The notes: generated by a model from the letters alone, not told the origin. Counted from the first letter of the stretch, positions 17,629-26,743 are shown. The stretch is 64,000 nt of DNA from Algoriphagus kandeliae (GCF_004571135.1 NZ_SPSB01000003.1:62001-126000); one strand, 5' to 3'. Translations and numbers: made by a program.

Positions 17629-18918
17629 TTATTTCTTTTTCTGTGCCGCTAACCATTCCATGATTGTAACTGGTTTTCCATTCAACATGACTGGTGAGCC
17701 GTCAAAATCGGTTCGTGCTGTATTGGCATGAGAATAAATCCAAGACCAATGCCCAGGATAATGGTAATCCTCACCACCATAAAATCCAGTAATGTCAGTT
17801 ACATGTTCATAGTAGCTTAAAAAGACATTCTTTGCTCCAGCTTCTTTCAGACGATGATACAATGGAACCACCGTAACATCGGGCTTGGTGGTATTATCGT
17901 CTGCTGAATGCACAAACCAAATTGGTATGTTTTTGATGGATTTAACTTGCTCATCTGTGATGAATTCGTTGCTATAGGCAAGCGCACTAATATATCCTGC
18001 GGCAAAATAGTCTGGGTGTTCAAGGATTAATTTAAGGGACATATACCCTCCATTAGAACAGCCACCCACATAGACCCGCTTTGGATCAATGTCAGGATTG
18101 CTTTTTACATACTCATCAATCAAAGCAAAAAGTGCTTCATGGTAAACATCTTCCCTGTCTCCTCTCGTGTAGGTTCCATCTTCAGATTGCATCCAAAAGG
18201 TAGGTGATTGAGGCACCAACACATGAGCTCCACCAAAAAGAACCTGTATTTCATCAGAAGCATAATTAGCAGCCCGATTACCAAGAAGGGCTATAGTCGG
18301 ATCATTTCCACCTTCTCCTCCTCCATGAAGCCAAATGATTAAAGGCGATTTTTCGGATTTGGTTTCAGGAGAAAATGCAGCATTGGACAAAGTCATTTTG
18401 TCCTGATAGTTGAAGACTGGATCTAAATCAAACTCATCCACAATGGGCATAATTCGACCGGATTCCTGATCCCAAACTTGTCGGTTTTTAGTATTGACGA
18501 CAGTTACCTGATAATCTATCCATACATTGGAAGCCCGATTGCCCACACGCATGTATTGAATCGGTGAACCCAAAGGTTGAATAGGACTAACTTCAAGCAC
18601 TAGGGTTACAAACGTACCGCCTTGTTGCCGATTCCCATTTTCGTCAGAAGGATAGGAATATATCACGGATCTTTTGCCTGAGCGTATCGCTTCAGGAATC
18701 TCACCTTCGCTAGAACTTCGATTTACAAACACCTCAAAATCAGAGGGTCTTGCATCCGAAGGCGCATTTGCTAAAATAACTTTGTGAACGGCAGGTCCCC
18801 AATCAAATCCAGCTACTACAAGTTTATATGAGTCAGCAGCATAAGTATTCGGATTTCCCAATCCAAACAAAAAAGCGGAGAGGAAAACCAATAAAATAAG
18901 TTGAGTTTTATTTTTCAT
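17629..18918 (-). CDS. Secreted prolyl-oligopeptidase/PHB-depolymerase-like esterase
   Basis: A signal peptide ends near residue 27 (NPNTYA). An N-terminal Ig-like domain of about 150 residues precedes an alpha/beta-hydrolase domain. That domain has LIIWLHGGGEGG (oxyanion region), VYVGGCSNGGYMS with the nucleophile Ser near residue 288, and a C-terminal active-site His in EDYHYPGHWSW. The C-terminal segment ends in basic residues. The 429-residue length fits the extracellular carboxylesterase/peptidase family. It is likely periplasmic or secreted, acting on an ester or peptide bond in an unknown polymer or conjugate. It follows the GMC oxidoreductase on the same strand with a 99-base gap and ends in a good terminator. 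Confidence 0.8.
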   Translation of the reverse strand: MKNKTQLILLVFLSAFLFGLGNPNTYAADSYKLVVAGFDWGPAVHKVILANAPSDARPSDFEVFVNRSSSEGEIPEAIRSGKRSVIYSYPSDENGNRQQGGTFVTLVLEVSPIQPLGSPIQYMRVGNRASNVWIDYQVTVVNTKNRQVWDQESGRIMPIVDEFDLDPVFNYQDKMTLSNAAFSPETKSEKSPLIIWLHGGGEGGNDPTIALLGNRAANYASDEIQVLFGGAHVLVPQSPTFWMQSEDGTYTRGDREDVYHEALFALIDEYVKSNPDIDPKRVYVGGCSNGGYMSLKLILEHPDYFAAGYISALAYSNEFITDEQVKSIKNIPIWFVHSADDNTTKPDVTVVPLYHRLKEAGAKNVFLSYYEHVTDITGFYGGEDYHYPGHWSWIYSHANTARTDFDGSPVMLNGKPVTIMEWLAAQKKK

Positions 18919-19017
18919 AGGTCAGTTTGAGTTATTCAAAAGGAAGTTTACAAAATATCCTGTCGAATCTCAGGGAAATTACGCAAGCGGTTATTTATCT
19001 TTTCCCAACCTTAAAAA

Positions 19018-20709
19018 TCATTTAATCTCCCCTTTTCTTAATTGCTCTACAGCATAATCCACCGCTCTAGCTGTCAGAGCCATGTAGGTAATAGAAGGAT
19101 TTTGAGTTCCAGTAGATGTCATACAAGCACCATCGGTCACAAAAACGTTGGGCGCAAAATGCATCTGATTAAATCCATTCAAAAGTGAAGTTTTGGGATC
19201 TCTCCCCATTCGGACACCCCCCATTTCATGTATATCCAGACCTGGGGCTTGCTTGGAGTCGGACTTCCGAATATTCACGCAACCTGCAATAGACAACATT
19301 TCCTCTCCCTGTTCCCAAAAATCTTTCAGGGTTTTTTCGTCATTATCATCATAGGCGACATCAATTTTCAGCAAAGGAATACCCCACTCATCTTTTTGAT
19401 CTGAACTCAAACTCACCTGATTGCTCTCTTTTGGAATAGTCTCCCCTTGCATCATCATAAAAACTGACCAAGGTCCTGGACGTGTATTAGCTTCCTTGAA
19501 CTCTGCCCCAAAACCTCCGGGATTTGCATGTCCAAAACCTGCCCTTCCTGCAGAATAAAAGGTCATATACCCTCGCAAAAAATCCATCTCTTGCTTTTGG
19601 ACATTCCTGAAGTTAGGCATCATGATGGCCGTAGGCCTTCTCCCAAAATAATATTTATCCTCAAAGCCTTCATAATTTGCTGAAATCGTACCTCGATAAT
19701 TATGAAAGGCAATGTATTTTCCAAGAATACCCGAATCATTCCCAAGTCCATTCGGAAAACGCCTTGAAGTACTATTCAGCAAAATCAGATTGGTATTTAA
19801 AGCAGAGGCATTGAGAAAAACGACTTTTGCAAAAAACTCTCGTTCTTCCTTACTGATTCGATCGATGACCCGCACTCCAGTCACCTTGGACTTCTCTTCA
19901 TCCCAAATCAAAGAATGAACCACCGAATCAGGACGAACTGTTAGGTTTCCTGTTTTCGCTGCATGAGGTAAGGTAGAAGAATTACTGCTGAAATACCCTC
20001 CAAATGGACATCCCCTGTAACATTGATTTCGAGCCATACATTGTCCACGACCTTGGGCGAGATGCTCTTCCTTTGGTTCGGTCAAATGAGCACAGCGTCC
20101 AATGATAAATTTCCTATCCTGATAATGAGCGTTTACCCGATTGCGAATCTCACTCTCCACACAATTCATTTCCCAAGCCTTCAAAAACTCCCCATCCGGA
20201 AGTGTATCCAATCCTTCATAACTACCAGAGATTCCGACAAACCGCTCCACATGGCTATACCAAGGAGCTATATCTTCATATCGAATCGGCCAATCTACTG
20301 CAAAACCATCCCGACCAGGGCCTTCAAAATCATATTTGCTCCAGCGTTGTGTTTGGCGAGCCCAAATCAAAGACTTTCCCCCTACTTGATAGCCTCTAAT
20401 CCAATCAAATGGCTTTTCTTGCACATAGGGATGTTCTGAATCCTTTACGAAAAAATGTTCGGTATCTTCCTTGTATGCATAGCAGCGATTGACGACAGGG
20501 TTTTTGATTTTATCCTCTCGAGGAATCTGATTGTGATGGGGCATTTCCCACGGAGAAGAAGTCATCGTAGGATAATCCTTCAAATGCTGAACATCCCTTC
20601 CTCGTTCCAAAACCAAGGTTTTAAGACCTTTTTCACAAAGTTCTTTAGCAGCCCATCCACCAGATATACCTGAACCAACTACAATCGCATCGAATTCATT
20701 TTTATTCAT
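19018..20709 (-). CDS. GMC family oxidoreductase (gluconate-dehydrogenase large-subunit type)
   Basis: FAD-dependent sugar or alcohol dehydrogenase. The nucleotide-binding motif VVGSGISGG gives Gly12, Gly14 and Gly17. A cysteine-rich segment near residues 222-235 (CMARNQCYRGCPFGG) is characteristic of the membrane-associated gluconate/2-ketogluconate dehydrogenase large subunits. The C-terminus has DIHEMGGVRMG and GTQNPSITYMALTARAVDYA, where the catalytic His and Asn lie. The 563-residue length is normal. The usual small subunit (gluconate 2-dehydrogenase subunit 3 family) is not next to it in either direction, and no Tat signal is seen on this protein. The substrate cannot be named. Confidence 0.88.
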   Translation of the reverse strand: MNKNEFDAIVVGSGISGGWAAKELCEKGLKTLVLERGRDVQHLKDYPTMTSSPWEMPHHNQIPREDKIKNPVVNRCYAYKEDTEHFFVKDSEHPYVQEKPFDWIRGYQVGGKSLIWARQTQRWSKYDFEGPGRDGFAVDWPIRYEDIAPWYSHVERFVGISGSYEGLDTLPDGEFLKAWEMNCVESEIRNRVNAHYQDRKFIIGRCAHLTEPKEEHLAQGRGQCMARNQCYRGCPFGGYFSSNSSTLPHAAKTGNLTVRPDSVVHSLIWDEEKSKVTGVRVIDRISKEEREFFAKVVFLNASALNTNLILLNSTSRRFPNGLGNDSGILGKYIAFHNYRGTISANYEGFEDKYYFGRRPTAIMMPNFRNVQKQEMDFLRGYMTFYSAGRAGFGHANPGGFGAEFKEANTRPGPWSVFMMMQGETIPKESNQVSLSSDQKDEWGIPLLKIDVAYDDNDEKTLKDFWEQGEEMLSIAGCVNIRKSDSKQAPGLDIHEMGGVRMGRDPKTSLLNGFNQMHFAPNVFVTDGACMTSTGTQNPSITYMALTARAVDYAVEQLRKGEIK

Positions 20710-20760
20710 AATTGAAAAATAAATGATTCTACCCGGACTTTTATAAAAATTTTAAAAAAC

Positions 20761-20790
20761 AAAAAAAGCCCATTCTATAAAGATGGGCTT
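20761..20790 (-). terminator. Rho-independent terminator after the HIT gene
   Basis: Arms aagcccat (20766-20773) and atgggctt (20783-20790) with a 9-base loop, followed on the minus strand by a T run (A run 20761-20767). It is 24 bases after the HIT stop codon. Confidence 0.75.
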
Positions 20791-20813
20791 CTAAATGAAT
20801 AGGGATTCAACAT

Positions 20814-21209
20814 TTACTCAAATCCTTTTCGAATCTTTTCGGCGATTTCTGCCAATTCCTCTTGACTGAGTTTCAATTTTGGACGGGTAAAATTAATATC
20901 ATCCATAGTCCGAAGAGGAACTAAGTGAACATGAACATGAGGGACCTCCAAGCCAATCACAGCAACTCCAATTCGGGTACAGGAAATAGTTTGATCCATG
21001 ACCTTGGCCACTTTTTGTGCAAATAGATGAAGGGCTGTCAGGTCCTCCGGTTCCATATCAAAAATGTAATTCACTTCTTTTTTTGGTACCACGAGCACAT
21101 GCCCCTTCACCAAAGGCATGATATCCAAAAAGGCGATATTCCGATCGTCTTCAGCGATAATATGAGCGGGGATTTCCCTGTTGATGATTTTTGTAAAGAT
21201 GCTTGCCAT
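20814..21209 (-). CDS. HIT family protein (HINT-like)
   Basis: Nucleotide-binding hydrolase of the histidine-triad superfamily, 131 residues, cytoplasmic. The triad motif HVHVHLVPL gives His91, His93 and His95. The N-terminus (SIFTKIINREIPAHIIAEDD) and KGHVLVVPK near residues 35-43 are the HINT-branch signatures. Members hydrolyse adenosine phosphoramidates and similar compounds; the cellular role here is not known. The gene follows greA by 61 bases on the same strand with a terminator between, so it is partly uncoupled from it. Confidence 0.9.
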   Translation of the reverse strand: MASIFTKIINREIPAHIIAEDDRNIAFLDIMPLVKGHVLVVPKKEVNYIFDMEPEDLTALHLFAQKVAKVMDQTISCTRIGVAVIGLEVPHVHVHLVPLRTMDDINFTRPKLKLSQEELAEIAEKIRKGFE

Positions 21210-21221
21210 AATCTCAAAAAT

Positions 21222-21248
21222 AAAAAAATCCCGGCGAATACCGGGATT
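21222..21248 (-). terminator. Rho-independent terminator after greA
   Basis: Arms aatcccgg (21227-21234) and ccgggatt (21241-21248) with a 6-base loop, followed on the minus strand by a T run (A run 21222-21228). It lies between greA and the HIT gene, so HIT expression would depend on read-through or its own promoter. Confidence 0.8.
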
Positions 21249-21270
21249 AATATCTCTAAGGAAAATTTTA

Positions 21271-21744
21271 TTAGTAATTAATTTCCAAAATCTCGAACTG
21301 TAGCTTTCCAGCGGGTGCGTTGATTTCAGCTACTTCACCTACAGCTTTTCCAACAAGCCCCTTTCCAAATGGAGAAGCCAAGGAAATTTTTCCAGCTTTC
21401 AAATCGGCCTCTTCTTCGGACACGAGCGTGTAGCTCACGACCATACCATTCTTTACATTCTTGATTTTCACGGTGCTTAAAATACCCACTTTGGAATGAT
21501 CCATTTTTGAATTATCAAGTACTCGGGCATTCCCAACCACTGCCTCCAATTTGGCAATTTTCAATTCCAAAAGTCCCTGAGCATCTTTCGCTGCATCGTA
21601 TTCAGCATTTTCAGAAAGGTCACCTTTATCTCTTGCCTCGGCAATTTGACGGGCAATATCAGCTCTACCTTTTGTCTTTAATTCCTGAAGTTCGTCCTTC
21701 AATTTTTTAAGACCTTCTTCTGTGTAATATTGTACTTTTGACAT
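21271..21744 (-). CDS. greA: Transcription elongation factor GreA
   Basis: Binds RNA polymerase through the secondary channel and stimulates cleavage of backtracked transcripts. The N-terminal coiled coil (residues about 1-75) has the tip with the acidic pair in GDLSENAEYDAAKD (near residues 41-54). The C-terminal FKBP-like domain has SPFGKGLVGKAVGEV. At 157 residues it is the normal length. It is flanked by terminators on both sides, indicating a single-gene unit, with the HIT gene downstream on the same strand. Confidence 0.96.
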   Translation of the reverse strand: MSKVQYYTEEGLKKLKDELQELKTKGRADIARQIAEARDKGDLSENAEYDAAKDAQGLLELKIAKLEAVVGNARVLDNSKMDHSKVGILSTVKIKNVKNGMVVSYTLVSEEEADLKAGKISLASPFGKGLVGKAVGEVAEINAPAGKLQFEILEINY

Positions 21745-21768
21745 AATTGACTCGATTTATACAGCACC

Positions 21769-21806
21769 AAAAAACAAAGTAACGGTCGCCAGATGGAGAC
21801 CGTTAC
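21769..21806 (-). terminator. Terminator after the hydroxyacid dehydrogenase gene
   Basis: Nine-base arms gtaacggtc (21779-21787) and gaccgttac (21798-21806) with a 10-base loop. On the minus strand an interrupted T run follows (21769-21778). It closes the rsmA-mgtE-dehydrogenase unit. The plus side is also T-rich, so it might work in both directions, but no plus-strand gene ends here. Confidence 0.7.
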
Positions 21807-21892
21807 CTTATTTTCATTTCGCGTTATGTGATTACAAAAATATAAAATCTGACCTCACAAACAAAATTCTCACTTTTTTGGAATTGCTTGTA

Positions 21893-22831
21893 CTACGACA
21901 CTTTCCCGAAAGTTTTCCTAATTTTTTTGACCAAAACCTGATTGATTTTTTCATAAGATTCAAAGGTCCATCCAGCCACATGAGGAGAAAAAACAACATT
22001 CTCACGACTAGCTAACTTTTCGAATTCAGCTTTTTGCTCAGGGGTGAATTTTTGAAATTTTTCATTTTCCAGCACATCCAAAACTGCGCCTCTCAGAATA
22101 CCTTCATCCAAAGCCTCATTCAAGGTTTTAAAGGTGATCACCTCACCCCTTGCTGTATTAATCAACCAAAACGGTTTGGCAAAAGAGCGAAGTTCATCTA
22201 GAGTGAAAAACCCCCGAGTTTCCTCAGTTAAAGGAACATGTATACTCAACACATCTGCTTCGGCTTTTAGCTTTTCCCAAATTACCTCTTGAACCTTATC
22301 GGTTCCAAAATCAAGCTTGTACTTATCGTATGCTAAAATTTCAACACCAAATCCACGGAGACGCTTGGCAAAAGCTTTCCCCATATTTCCATAGCCCATA
22401 ATTCCGACCGTCTTGCCTTTCAATTCATATCCTCGGTTGCCTTCTCTATCCCAAATCCCTTTTCGAACTTGAGCATCTCCATGAATCATATGATTGAGCA
22501 AGGCCAAAAGACCACCTAAAGCATGCTCTGCTACTGCGTCTCGGTTACCTTCTGCGGCATGGAAGAGTTGAATATTCTTTTCAGATAAATAATCAAGATC
22601 AATTTGATCCAAACCAGCTCCTGCCCGGGCAATAAATTTCAGTTTGGAAGCATGCTGTAATAAGTCTCGATCCATAGGTGTCTTCGAACGAATCACCAAA
22701 CCGTCAAATTGGTGGATTTGATCCTTGATCTCTTCCCTTATAATCTTGGGCGCATTGACAACTTCATGACCATCTTTTTCCAAAAGCTCCACAATACTTG
22801 GATGCATTTGGTCAATTATCAATATTCTCAT
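21893..22831 (-). CDS. D-2-hydroxyacid dehydrogenase (SerA-like)
   Basis: NAD-dependent oxidoreductase of the D-isomer 2-hydroxyacid dehydrogenase family. The nucleotide-binding motif GYGNMG is at residues 146-151. The catalytic Arg228 (NTARGEV), a Glu near 255 and His284 (SPHVAGW) form the expected triad. At 312 residues it has no ACT domain, so it is shorter than classical SerA. It may be phosphoglycerate dehydrogenase or another hydroxyacid enzyme; the sequence alone does not decide. It starts 3 bases after the mgtE stop, so it belongs to the rsmA-mgtE unit. Confidence 0.88.
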   Translation of the reverse strand: MRILIIDQMHPSIVELLEKDGHEVVNAPKIIREEIKDQIHQFDGLVIRSKTPMDRDLLQHASKLKFIARAGAGLDQIDLDYLSEKNIQLFHAAEGNRDAVAEHALGGLLALLNHMIHGDAQVRKGIWDREGNRGYELKGKTVGIMGYGNMGKAFAKRLRGFGVEILAYDKYKLDFGTDKVQEVIWEKLKAEADVLSIHVPLTEETRGFFTLDELRSFAKPFWLINTARGEVITFKTLNEALDEGILRGAVLDVLENEKFQKFTPEQKAEFEKLASRENVVFSPHVAGWTFESYEKINQVLVKKIRKTFGKVS

Positions 22832-22834
22832 GGA

Positions 22835-24202
22835 TTACAAATTCAGTAAATACATAGCCACCCCAAAGTATACTGCCAATCCTAATAGATCGTTGGTGGT
22901 GGTAATAAAAGGCCCTGAGGCAATCGCAGGATTGATTCCAAACCTATTGAGTACAAGAGGTGTGACTGTCCCCATAAAGGATGCTAAAAGCACCACACAA
23001 AAGAGAGCTGTTCCTACCGTGATCCCAAAGATGGGTTCAAATCCATATAAAAACACCACCACTAGAAACACAAACAATGCGAGAAGCAAACCATTAAGCA
23101 CAGCCACCAAAGTGCCTTTTACAAATCGTTGCCAAGGAGTATCATCAAAAACGGATTTTGAAGCCAAGGATTGAACAATCAAGGAAGAAGCCTGAATACC
23201 AACATTTCCTCCCGTTGCAGCCACCAAAGGAATGAAGGAGGCTAATGCGAGGTATTTATTTAACCCATCTTCGAAAAATCCGATGATTTTGGCACCCATT
23301 AAGCCTCCAATTACCCCAATCAAAAGCCATGGCAAACGTGCTTTGGTAATCATGAAAACAGAATCCGATTCCTCGATATCACCAGAGATACCAGCCATTG
23401 CTTGGATATCTTCATCTGCTTCTTCCTGCACTACGTCCAAGATATCATCAACCGTAATCCGTCCTACCAACTTATTCTTGGCATTTACAACAGGCACAGA
23501 TTCCAAATCGTATTTACGCATGATAGCCGCTACTTCTTCTTGATCCATGTAGGTAGGAACAGAAATAACCTCAGGCTCATAGATATCTTCGATTTTTGTG
23601 TTTTCACCTGCCAAAATGATCCTTTTCAGCGAAACCCTTCCCATGAGTTGTTGTCGGTTATTCACCACATAAATGGAAAAGATTTTCTCTACATTTTCGG
23701 CTTGGCGACGGATTTCATTGATGGTTTGAATGACATTCCAATTCTTATTGGCTCGAATAAATTCCTTCGCCATGATACCACCTGCAGTGTCCTCTTCATA
23801 ACGAAGCAGGTCTACAACATGATCGGACTTTAGCCTGTCCTGAAAATTAGAAATAACTTCTTCCCGCTCTCGTTCTCCCAGAAGATTCAGCAAATCCGCT
23901 GCATCATCTGAGTCCATCAATTCGATCAGAGAAGCTATTTCAGGATTTTCTAATTCCTTCAACACCTTCCCTAAATTCCCTTCATCCAGTTCTATTAAGA
24001 TGTCAGCAGCAACTTGCTTCTCAAGAGCACGAAGGACGTAGATAGCCTCATCAAGCGACAATTCATCAAGGATTGCCGCAATATCCGCCTCATTGACTCC
24101 ATCCAACGAATCCTTGATGAAATCCAAATCTTGATTTTCAATGCCATGTCGGAGGCTCTCAAGATATTCTTTCGAAAGTTCAAATTGCTTAATGATTTCC
24201 AC
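22835..24202 (-). CDS. mgtE: Magnesium transporter MgtE
   Basis: Dimeric magnesium channel of the cytoplasmic membrane. The N-terminal superhelical MgtE_N domain (about residues 30-130, with repeated LLNLLGEREREEV-type helices) is followed by two CBS domains (about 135-260), which sense magnesium. The C-terminal part has five membrane helices. VAATGGNVGIQASSL is the conserved pore region, and LGLAVYFGVAMYLLNL ends the last helix. The length of 455 residues is typical. The start overlaps the end of rsmA by 14 bases, showing translational coupling. There is no room for a magnesium riboswitch in front, so control is expected at the protein level through the CBS domains. Confidence 0.95.
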   Translation of the reverse strand: MEIIKQFELSKEYLESLRHGIENQDLDFIKDSLDGVNEADIAAILDELSLDEAIYVLRALEKQVAADILIELDEGNLGKVLKELENPEIASLIELMDSDDAADLLNLLGEREREEVISNFQDRLKSDHVVDLLRYEEDTAGGIMAKEFIRANKNWNVIQTINEIRRQAENVEKIFSIYVVNNRQQLMGRVSLKRIILAGENTKIEDIYEPEVISVPTYMDQEEVAAIMRKYDLESVPVVNAKNKLVGRITVDDILDVVQEEADEDIQAMAGISGDIEESDSVFMITKARLPWLLIGVIGGLMGAKIIGFFEDGLNKYLALASFIPLVAATGGNVGIQASSLIVQSLASKSVFDDTPWQRFVKGTLVAVLNGLLLALFVFLVVVFLYGFEPIFGITVGTALFCVVLLASFMGTVTPLVLNRFGINPAIASGPFITTTNDLLGLAVYFGVAMYLLNL

Positions 24203-24974
24203 GGGAAGCTTGGATTTGTTGGGTTAAAAAAACAAAATCAGCAACATCCAACTGCTCAGCACGCTTGTCTAGCAAGGAATGCGACTTCAAGGATTCCGAA
24301 AGTTGGAAAGATTTTAAGGAATTCCGCAAAGTTTTCCTTCGGTTTCCAAAACCTCCCTTGACCACTTTTATAAATAACGATTCGTCACAATCCAGTTTTT
24401 TGGTCTGATTTCTAAGAAGTCGAATCACGCCGGATTGAACTTTTGGTGGTGGATTGAACACCCCGGGCGGAACCGAAAACAAGTATTCAATATCATAAAA
24501 GGCCTGAAGCAAAACAGACAAAATTCCATAATCCTTGTTTCCTTTTGGAGAAGCGATTCGCTGGGCCACTTCCTTCTGAAGCATACAAACCACCTCAGTC
24601 ACCTGATCCCTATATTCCAAAACCTTGAAGAATATCTGACTGGAAATATTATATGGGAAATTGCCCGCAATGGCAAACGGCTCCTGAAACCAATTGCTTA
24701 AATCCATTTTCAGAAAATCCCCTTCTAAAATATGGCCTTCTAGCTGTGGGAAATTCTTTTTTAAGTAATCAATTGACTCCGTATCAATTTCGACCACAAA
24801 AAGTTCCTGAGGGTTTTCAAGCAAAAACTGCGTTAAAACACCCATTCCAGGTCCTATTTCAAGCACCCGTTTGGCTTCAAGATGTCCTGTAACCGACCGA
24901 GCTATTCGCTGGGCAATGCTCAGATCGGTCAGGAAATGTTGTCCCAGATGTTTTTTGGGTCTGACTTTTTCCAT
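24189..24974 (-). CDS. rsmA: 16S rRNA dimethyladenosine transferase (RsmA/KsgA)
   Basis: Dimethylates two adjacent adenosines near the 3' end of 16S rRNA late in 30S assembly. The N-terminus RPKKHLGQHFLTD is the family start signature. The SAM site is VLEIGPGMGVLTQ (residues about 37-50) and the catalytic motif is GNFPYNIS (near 105-112). The C-terminal helical domain has the FGNRRKTLRNSLK segment. At 261 residues it is the normal length. Its 3' end overlaps mgtE by 14 bases. It is divergent from pdxA across 107 bases, whereas in enterobacteria the two are neighbours on the same strand. Confidence 0.96.
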   Translation of the reverse strand: MEKVRPKKHLGQHFLTDLSIAQRIARSVTGHLEAKRVLEIGPGMGVLTQFLLENPQELFVVEIDTESIDYLKKNFPQLEGHILEGDFLKMDLSNWFQEPFAIAGNFPYNISSQIFFKVLEYRDQVTEVVCMLQKEVAQRIASPKGNKDYGILSVLLQAFYDIEYLFSVPPGVFNPPPKVQSGVIRLLRNQTKKLDCDESLFIKVVKGGFGNRRKTLRNSLKSFQLSESLKSHSLLDKRAEQLDVADFVFLTQQIQASRGNH

Positions 24975-25081
24975 CGAATAGCTCCGGTAAAATTTTATAA
25001 ATTGCAGCCTAAAATTAAGACAATATTCCTAAAGGCCTACGTTCGCCTTATTTTCTACAAGGCGATTTTTGATAGATCAAT

Positions 25082-26116
25082 ATGACAGCAAAACCAAGCA
25101 AACCCATCATTGGAATCAGTATTGGAGACATCAATGGTATTGGTGTAGAAGTCTGCATGAAAGCATTGCAGGACAATAGGGTCCACAAAAACTTTACTCC
25201 GTTGATTTACGGCCATGGTAAAGCACTGAGTATTTACAAGAAAATGCTAGACATGGAAGGGTTCAATTTCCTCCAAATTCGAAATCTGGAAGAAATTCAA
25301 CCCAAGCGAATTAACGTCATCAATGTGATGGAAGAGTGCCCCGAAATCATCCCAGGGGTAGAAACGCAGGAGGCTGGAAAATTGGCTTTGGAAGCGCTAA
25401 GACAAGCGGTAGAAGACCTAAAAGAAGGGAGAATCCAGGCTCTTGTTACGGCACCTTTGAATAAAAACAACATCAATTCTGAGGAATTAAAATTTGTAGG
25501 TCATACGGAATACATTACCAATGCTGTCGGCGCAAAGGAAAGTTTAATGTTTTTAGTTTCCGACAGACTCCGGGTAGGTTTGGTGACAGGTCATATACCC
25601 TTAGCTGAAGTGTCGAAAGCAGTCACAGTGGAAAAAATCAAGCAAAAGGCCAACTTGATGCTGAAAAGCCTAGAGCAGGATTTCGGCATCAACCGACCAA
25701 AAATTGCCATTTTGGGAATGAACCCTCATGCTGGGGAAGATGGATTATTGGGAAAAGAAGAACAGGAGGTGATTCGTCCTGCAATCAACCAATTGAAAGA
25801 AGAAAACAAATTAGTTTTTGGCCCCTACCCTTCTGATGGATTTTTTGGAATGATGCATCAGACAAAATTTGATGGAATTTTAGCCATGTATCATGATCAA
25901 GGTTTAATTCCTTTCAAATCCATGTCCTTCAGCGATGGCGTAAATTTCACGGCCGGATTGCCTGTAATTCGCACTTCACCTGACCATGGAACGGCCTACA
26001 ATATCGCCGGCAAAGGTCTAGCCGATGAAGGCTCAATGCAGGCTGCAATTTTCCTAGCCTCTGATATCTTGAAGCAACACTATGCCGAAATGGAAGAATC
26101 AGAAGAGGGTACCTAA
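25082..26116 (+). CDS. pdxA: 4-hydroxythreonine-4-phosphate dehydrogenase
   Basis: Oxidises 4-phosphohydroxy-L-threonine in the DXP-dependent pathway to pyridoxal phosphate. The N-terminus has IIGISIGDINGIGVEV, followed by LVTAPLNKNNIN and the HTEYI segment. Metal ligands are expected in TGHIPLAEV, MMHQTKFDGILAMYHDQGLIPFK and RTSPDHGTAYNIAG. The 344-residue length is standard. It starts an apparently monocistronic unit between rsmA (divergent) and the DUF177 gene 75 bases downstream, which has its own promoter-like element. Confidence 0.95.
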   Translation: MTAKPSKPIIGISIGDINGIGVEVCMKALQDNRVHKNFTPLIYGHGKALSIYKKMLDMEGFNFLQIRNLEEIQPKRINVINVMEECPEIIPGVETQEAGKLALEALRQAVEDLKEGRIQALVTAPLNKNNINSEELKFVGHTEYITNAVGAKESLMFLVSDRLRVGLVTGHIPLAEVSKAVTVEKIKQKANLMLKSLEQDFGINRPKIAILGMNPHAGEDGLLGKEEQEVIRPAINQLKEENKLVFGPYPSDGFFGMMHQTKFDGILAMYHDQGLIPFKSMSFSDGVNFTAGLPVIRTSPDHGTAYNIAGKGLADEGSMQAAIFLASDILKQHYAEMEESEEGT

Positions 26117-26157
26117 AATATATCTTGCAGAAAATTTCAAAAACATAAAAAATTAGC

Positions 26158-26165
26158 TATTTTTG
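26158..26165 (+). promoter_or_regulatory. Possible -7 promoter element for the DUF177-rpmF unit
   Basis: TATTTTTG matches the TAnnTTTG consensus and lies 26 bases before the GTG start at 26192. No good -33 element was found at 19-21 bases. Confidence 0.4.
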
Positions 26166-26191
26166 CGGTCTTAAAATCGAGAAGAGAAGTC

Positions 26192-26743
26192 GTGAAATTC
26201 TTGCAGCACTTTGATATTGAGGTGATTAAATACCGAGAAGGTGCTCACGAACTGGAATTCCAGGTCACTGATCGGTTTTTTGACGAATTTGAAGACAATG
26301 ATCTTGTCAACAAAGGAAATTTGACCGTACGGGTCAAAATGGATAAGGGAGTCAATTTGATTGAAATGGATTTTAAAATCCAAGGTTCGGTTCACCTTAC
26401 CTGTGACCGCAGCTTGGAAGAGTTCGATTATCCTCTGGATATCGAGGAATCCATTATTTTCAAATACGGCTCTGAAGAAAAAGAAATTGATGAGAATATC
26501 TTCATGATCACTCGGGATACGCCTTCTATTAATGTAGCCCAGTTGATTTATGAATTTATTTTACTAGCGATTCCAGCGAAAAAGATTCATCCAGATTATC
26601 GAAATGAATTGGATGAGGAGGAAAGCGAAGCCGAAGGACAGTACGTTTACTTCGATTCTGAATCCGAAAAGGAAGAAGAATCCTCAAACGATGAACCGGG
26701 AAGCATCGATCCTCGTTGGGAAAAGCTGAAGAAATTAAAATAA
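26192..26743 (+). CDS. DUF177 (YceD-like) protein, large ribosomal RNA accumulation factor family
   Basis: A cytoplasmic acidic protein of 183 residues. VHLTCDRSLEEFDYPLDIEES is the core of the DUF177/YceD family, although the CxxC of many members is reduced to one Cys here. The C-terminal tail (EEESEAEGQYVYF and SEKEEESSNDE) is highly acidic, and the protein ends IDPRWEKLKKLK, as is usual in the family. The E. coli and plant homologues are needed for normal 23S rRNA levels. The start is a GTG at 26192. The position directly upstream of rpmF (30-base gap) is the conserved arrangement and supports the call. Confidence 0.88.
   Translation: MKFLQHFDIEVIKYREGAHELEFQVTDRFFDEFEDNDLVNKGNLTVRVKMDKGVNLIEMDFKIQGSVHLTCDRSLEEFDYPLDIEESIIFKYGSEEKEIDENIFMITRDTPSINVAQLIYEFILLAIPAKKIHPDYRNELDEEESEAEGQYVYFDSESEKEEESSNDEPGSIDPRWEKLKKLK

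Noticed and set aside
20023..20439. A 138-residue open frame on the plus strand inside the GMC oxidoreductase gene.
   Set aside because: It lies opposite a well-supported gene, has no family features, and its composition follows that gene's codon bias.
23402..23833. A 143-residue open frame on the plus strand inside mgtE.
   Set aside because: Antisense shadow of a conserved transporter, with no recognisable motif.
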